A stretch of 64,000 nt of DNA from Roseovarius nubinhibens ISM. Its GTDB lineage: Bacteria; Pseudomonadota; Alphaproteobacteria; Rhodobacterales; Rhodobacteraceae. How positions within the stretch are numbered: the first letter of the stretch is position 1; each line of letters opens with the position of its first letter. The position numbers and the translations under genes are program-made. Location of the stretch: assembly GCF_000152625.1 (NCBI RefSeq), contig NZ_CH724156.1, forward strand, positions 2,132,569 to 2,196,568, written 5' to 3'. Shown piece by piece: positions 63,426 to 64,000 of this stretch. The notes below the pieces were generated by a model. It was not told where the DNA came from, searched no databases, and saw nothing but the letters and a program-made list of their open reading frames with translations.

Positions 63426-64000
63426 GCGCGATCCTCACCATCGGCGGCACCGACAGCAGCGGCGGCGCGGGCCTCACCCGCGATGCGCAGGTGGCCCGTG
63501 ATCTTGGCCTCACGCCGCGCCCGGTGGTCACCGCCGTCACCGCCCAGACCGATGCGGGCGTCGTCGCCATCCATCCGGTGCCGCCCGCGATGATCGCCGA
63601 ACAGATCGCCGCCGCCTTGGCCACCGGCCCGGTGGGCGCGGTCAAGATCGGCATGTTGGGCAGCCTTGAGGCCGCCGAGGCGGTGGCGCAGGCGCTGGCA
63701 GACTGTCCCGCCCCCCGCGTCCTCGACCCGGTGCTGAAGGCCAGCTCTGGTGGCGCGCTCGGCGGGCCAGAGATGCTGCGCCCGCTCTTGCCCGGTCTCA
63801 CACTGCTGACCCCGAACCTCGCCGAGGCGGCAGAGCTCAGCGGTGGGGCTGAGGCCCACACCGACACCCACCGCGAGATGCAGGGCGCCGGGATCCTCGG
63901 GCTCGGGGTGCAAGCGGTGCTGATCAAGGGCGGTCACGGCGCGGGCGATGAGAGCATCGACTATCTCTATGGCGCGGGCGATCCGCGCAGCTATGCCGCG
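63422..64000 (+). CDS. thiD: HMP/HMP-phosphate kinase (partial, 3' end beyond window)
   Basis: The first 193 codons are present; the gene runs off the window. PfkB-like fold: ILTIGGTDSSGGAGLTRDAQVARDLG, VVTAVTAQT, VKIGMLGSLEAAEAVAQAL, LDPVLKASSGG, LLTPNLAEAAELSG, VLIKGGHG. Overlaps thiF by 4 bp and completes the pyrimidine branch. Confidence 0.92.
   Translation, partial: MSAILTIGGTDSSGGAGLTRDAQVARDLGLTPRPVVTAVTAQTDAGVVAIHPVPPAMIAEQIAAALATGPVGAVKIGMLGSLEAAEAVAQALADCPAPRVLDPVLKASSGGALGGPEMLRPLLPGLTLLTPNLAEAAELSGGAEAHTDTHREMQGAGILGLGVQAVLIKGGHGAGDESIDYLYGAGDPRSYAA

Overview
This is chromosomal DNA of an alphaproteobacterium, most likely Rhodobacterales (Roseobacter/Paracoccus-type). The clues are the very high G+C, a Paracoccus-style sox cluster, a cluster of hydantoinase, carbamoylase and polar amino acid ABC transporter genes, dense ATGA-type gene overlaps, Rhodobacteraceae-type GlxA and EutH-linked regulators, and TTAAC-type (CtrA-like) sites. 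It is a mosaic of metabolic operons. I see no phage, integrase, transposase, tRNA, rRNA or CRISPR array.

Layout. 1-8.1 kb: hydantoin/cyclic-ureide catabolism, with an N-carbamoyl-D-amino-acid hydrolase, a four-gene polar amino acid ABC transporter, a divergent atypical SDR plus D-hydantoinase, and a GlxA/AraC regulator. 8.1-9.7 kb: thiol-disulfide protein, msrA and msrB. 9.9-26.8 kb: sulfur oxidation. A TPP enzyme and a sulfite-oxidase-like enzyme come first, then two metallo-beta-lactamase proteins and a YeeE transporter, then soxVWXYZABCD plus a DUF302 gene on the minus strand, divergent from soxS-soxR and a second YeeE transporter. Three ATTC-N8-GAAT-type sites suggest one persulfide-sensing ArsR protein controls the region. 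26.9-40.8 kb: argE, a YHYH protein, a Rieske oxygenase with divergent LysR, a YcaQ-type glycosylase, panBC, an M20 peptidase, serC-serA and divergent serB, a YciI protein and TetR. 40.9-51.6 kb: a TetR-linked OYE/FAD demethylase, an orphan 7TM histidine kinase, and a four-gene operon (choline-kinase-like kinase, dimethylglycine-dehydrogenase-like enzyme, IMPase-like phosphatase, EutH permease) divergent from a DeoR regulator. 51.6-64 kb: vitamin metabolism, with TPP-riboswitch thiBPQ, FMN-riboswitch ribH, asparaginase, an IalB protein, and TPP-riboswitch thiCOSGEFD running off the end.

The best candidate for an undescribed system is the EutH/kinase/phosphatase/DMGDH/DeoR operon at 45.0-51.6 kb. 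It joins an amino-alcohol permease to an aminoalcohol kinase and an N-methyl-group oxidase without any ethanolamine ammonia-lyase or microcompartment genes, and it carries a private 18-nt motif at two transcription or translation starts. Other non-coding signals worth attention are an 11-bp triple-repeat element present twice 30 kb apart, a 41-bp imperfect inverted repeat in a gene-free gap, a terminator inside the sox operon between soxA and soxB, and a 13-bp-arm palindrome containing a CtrA-like site.
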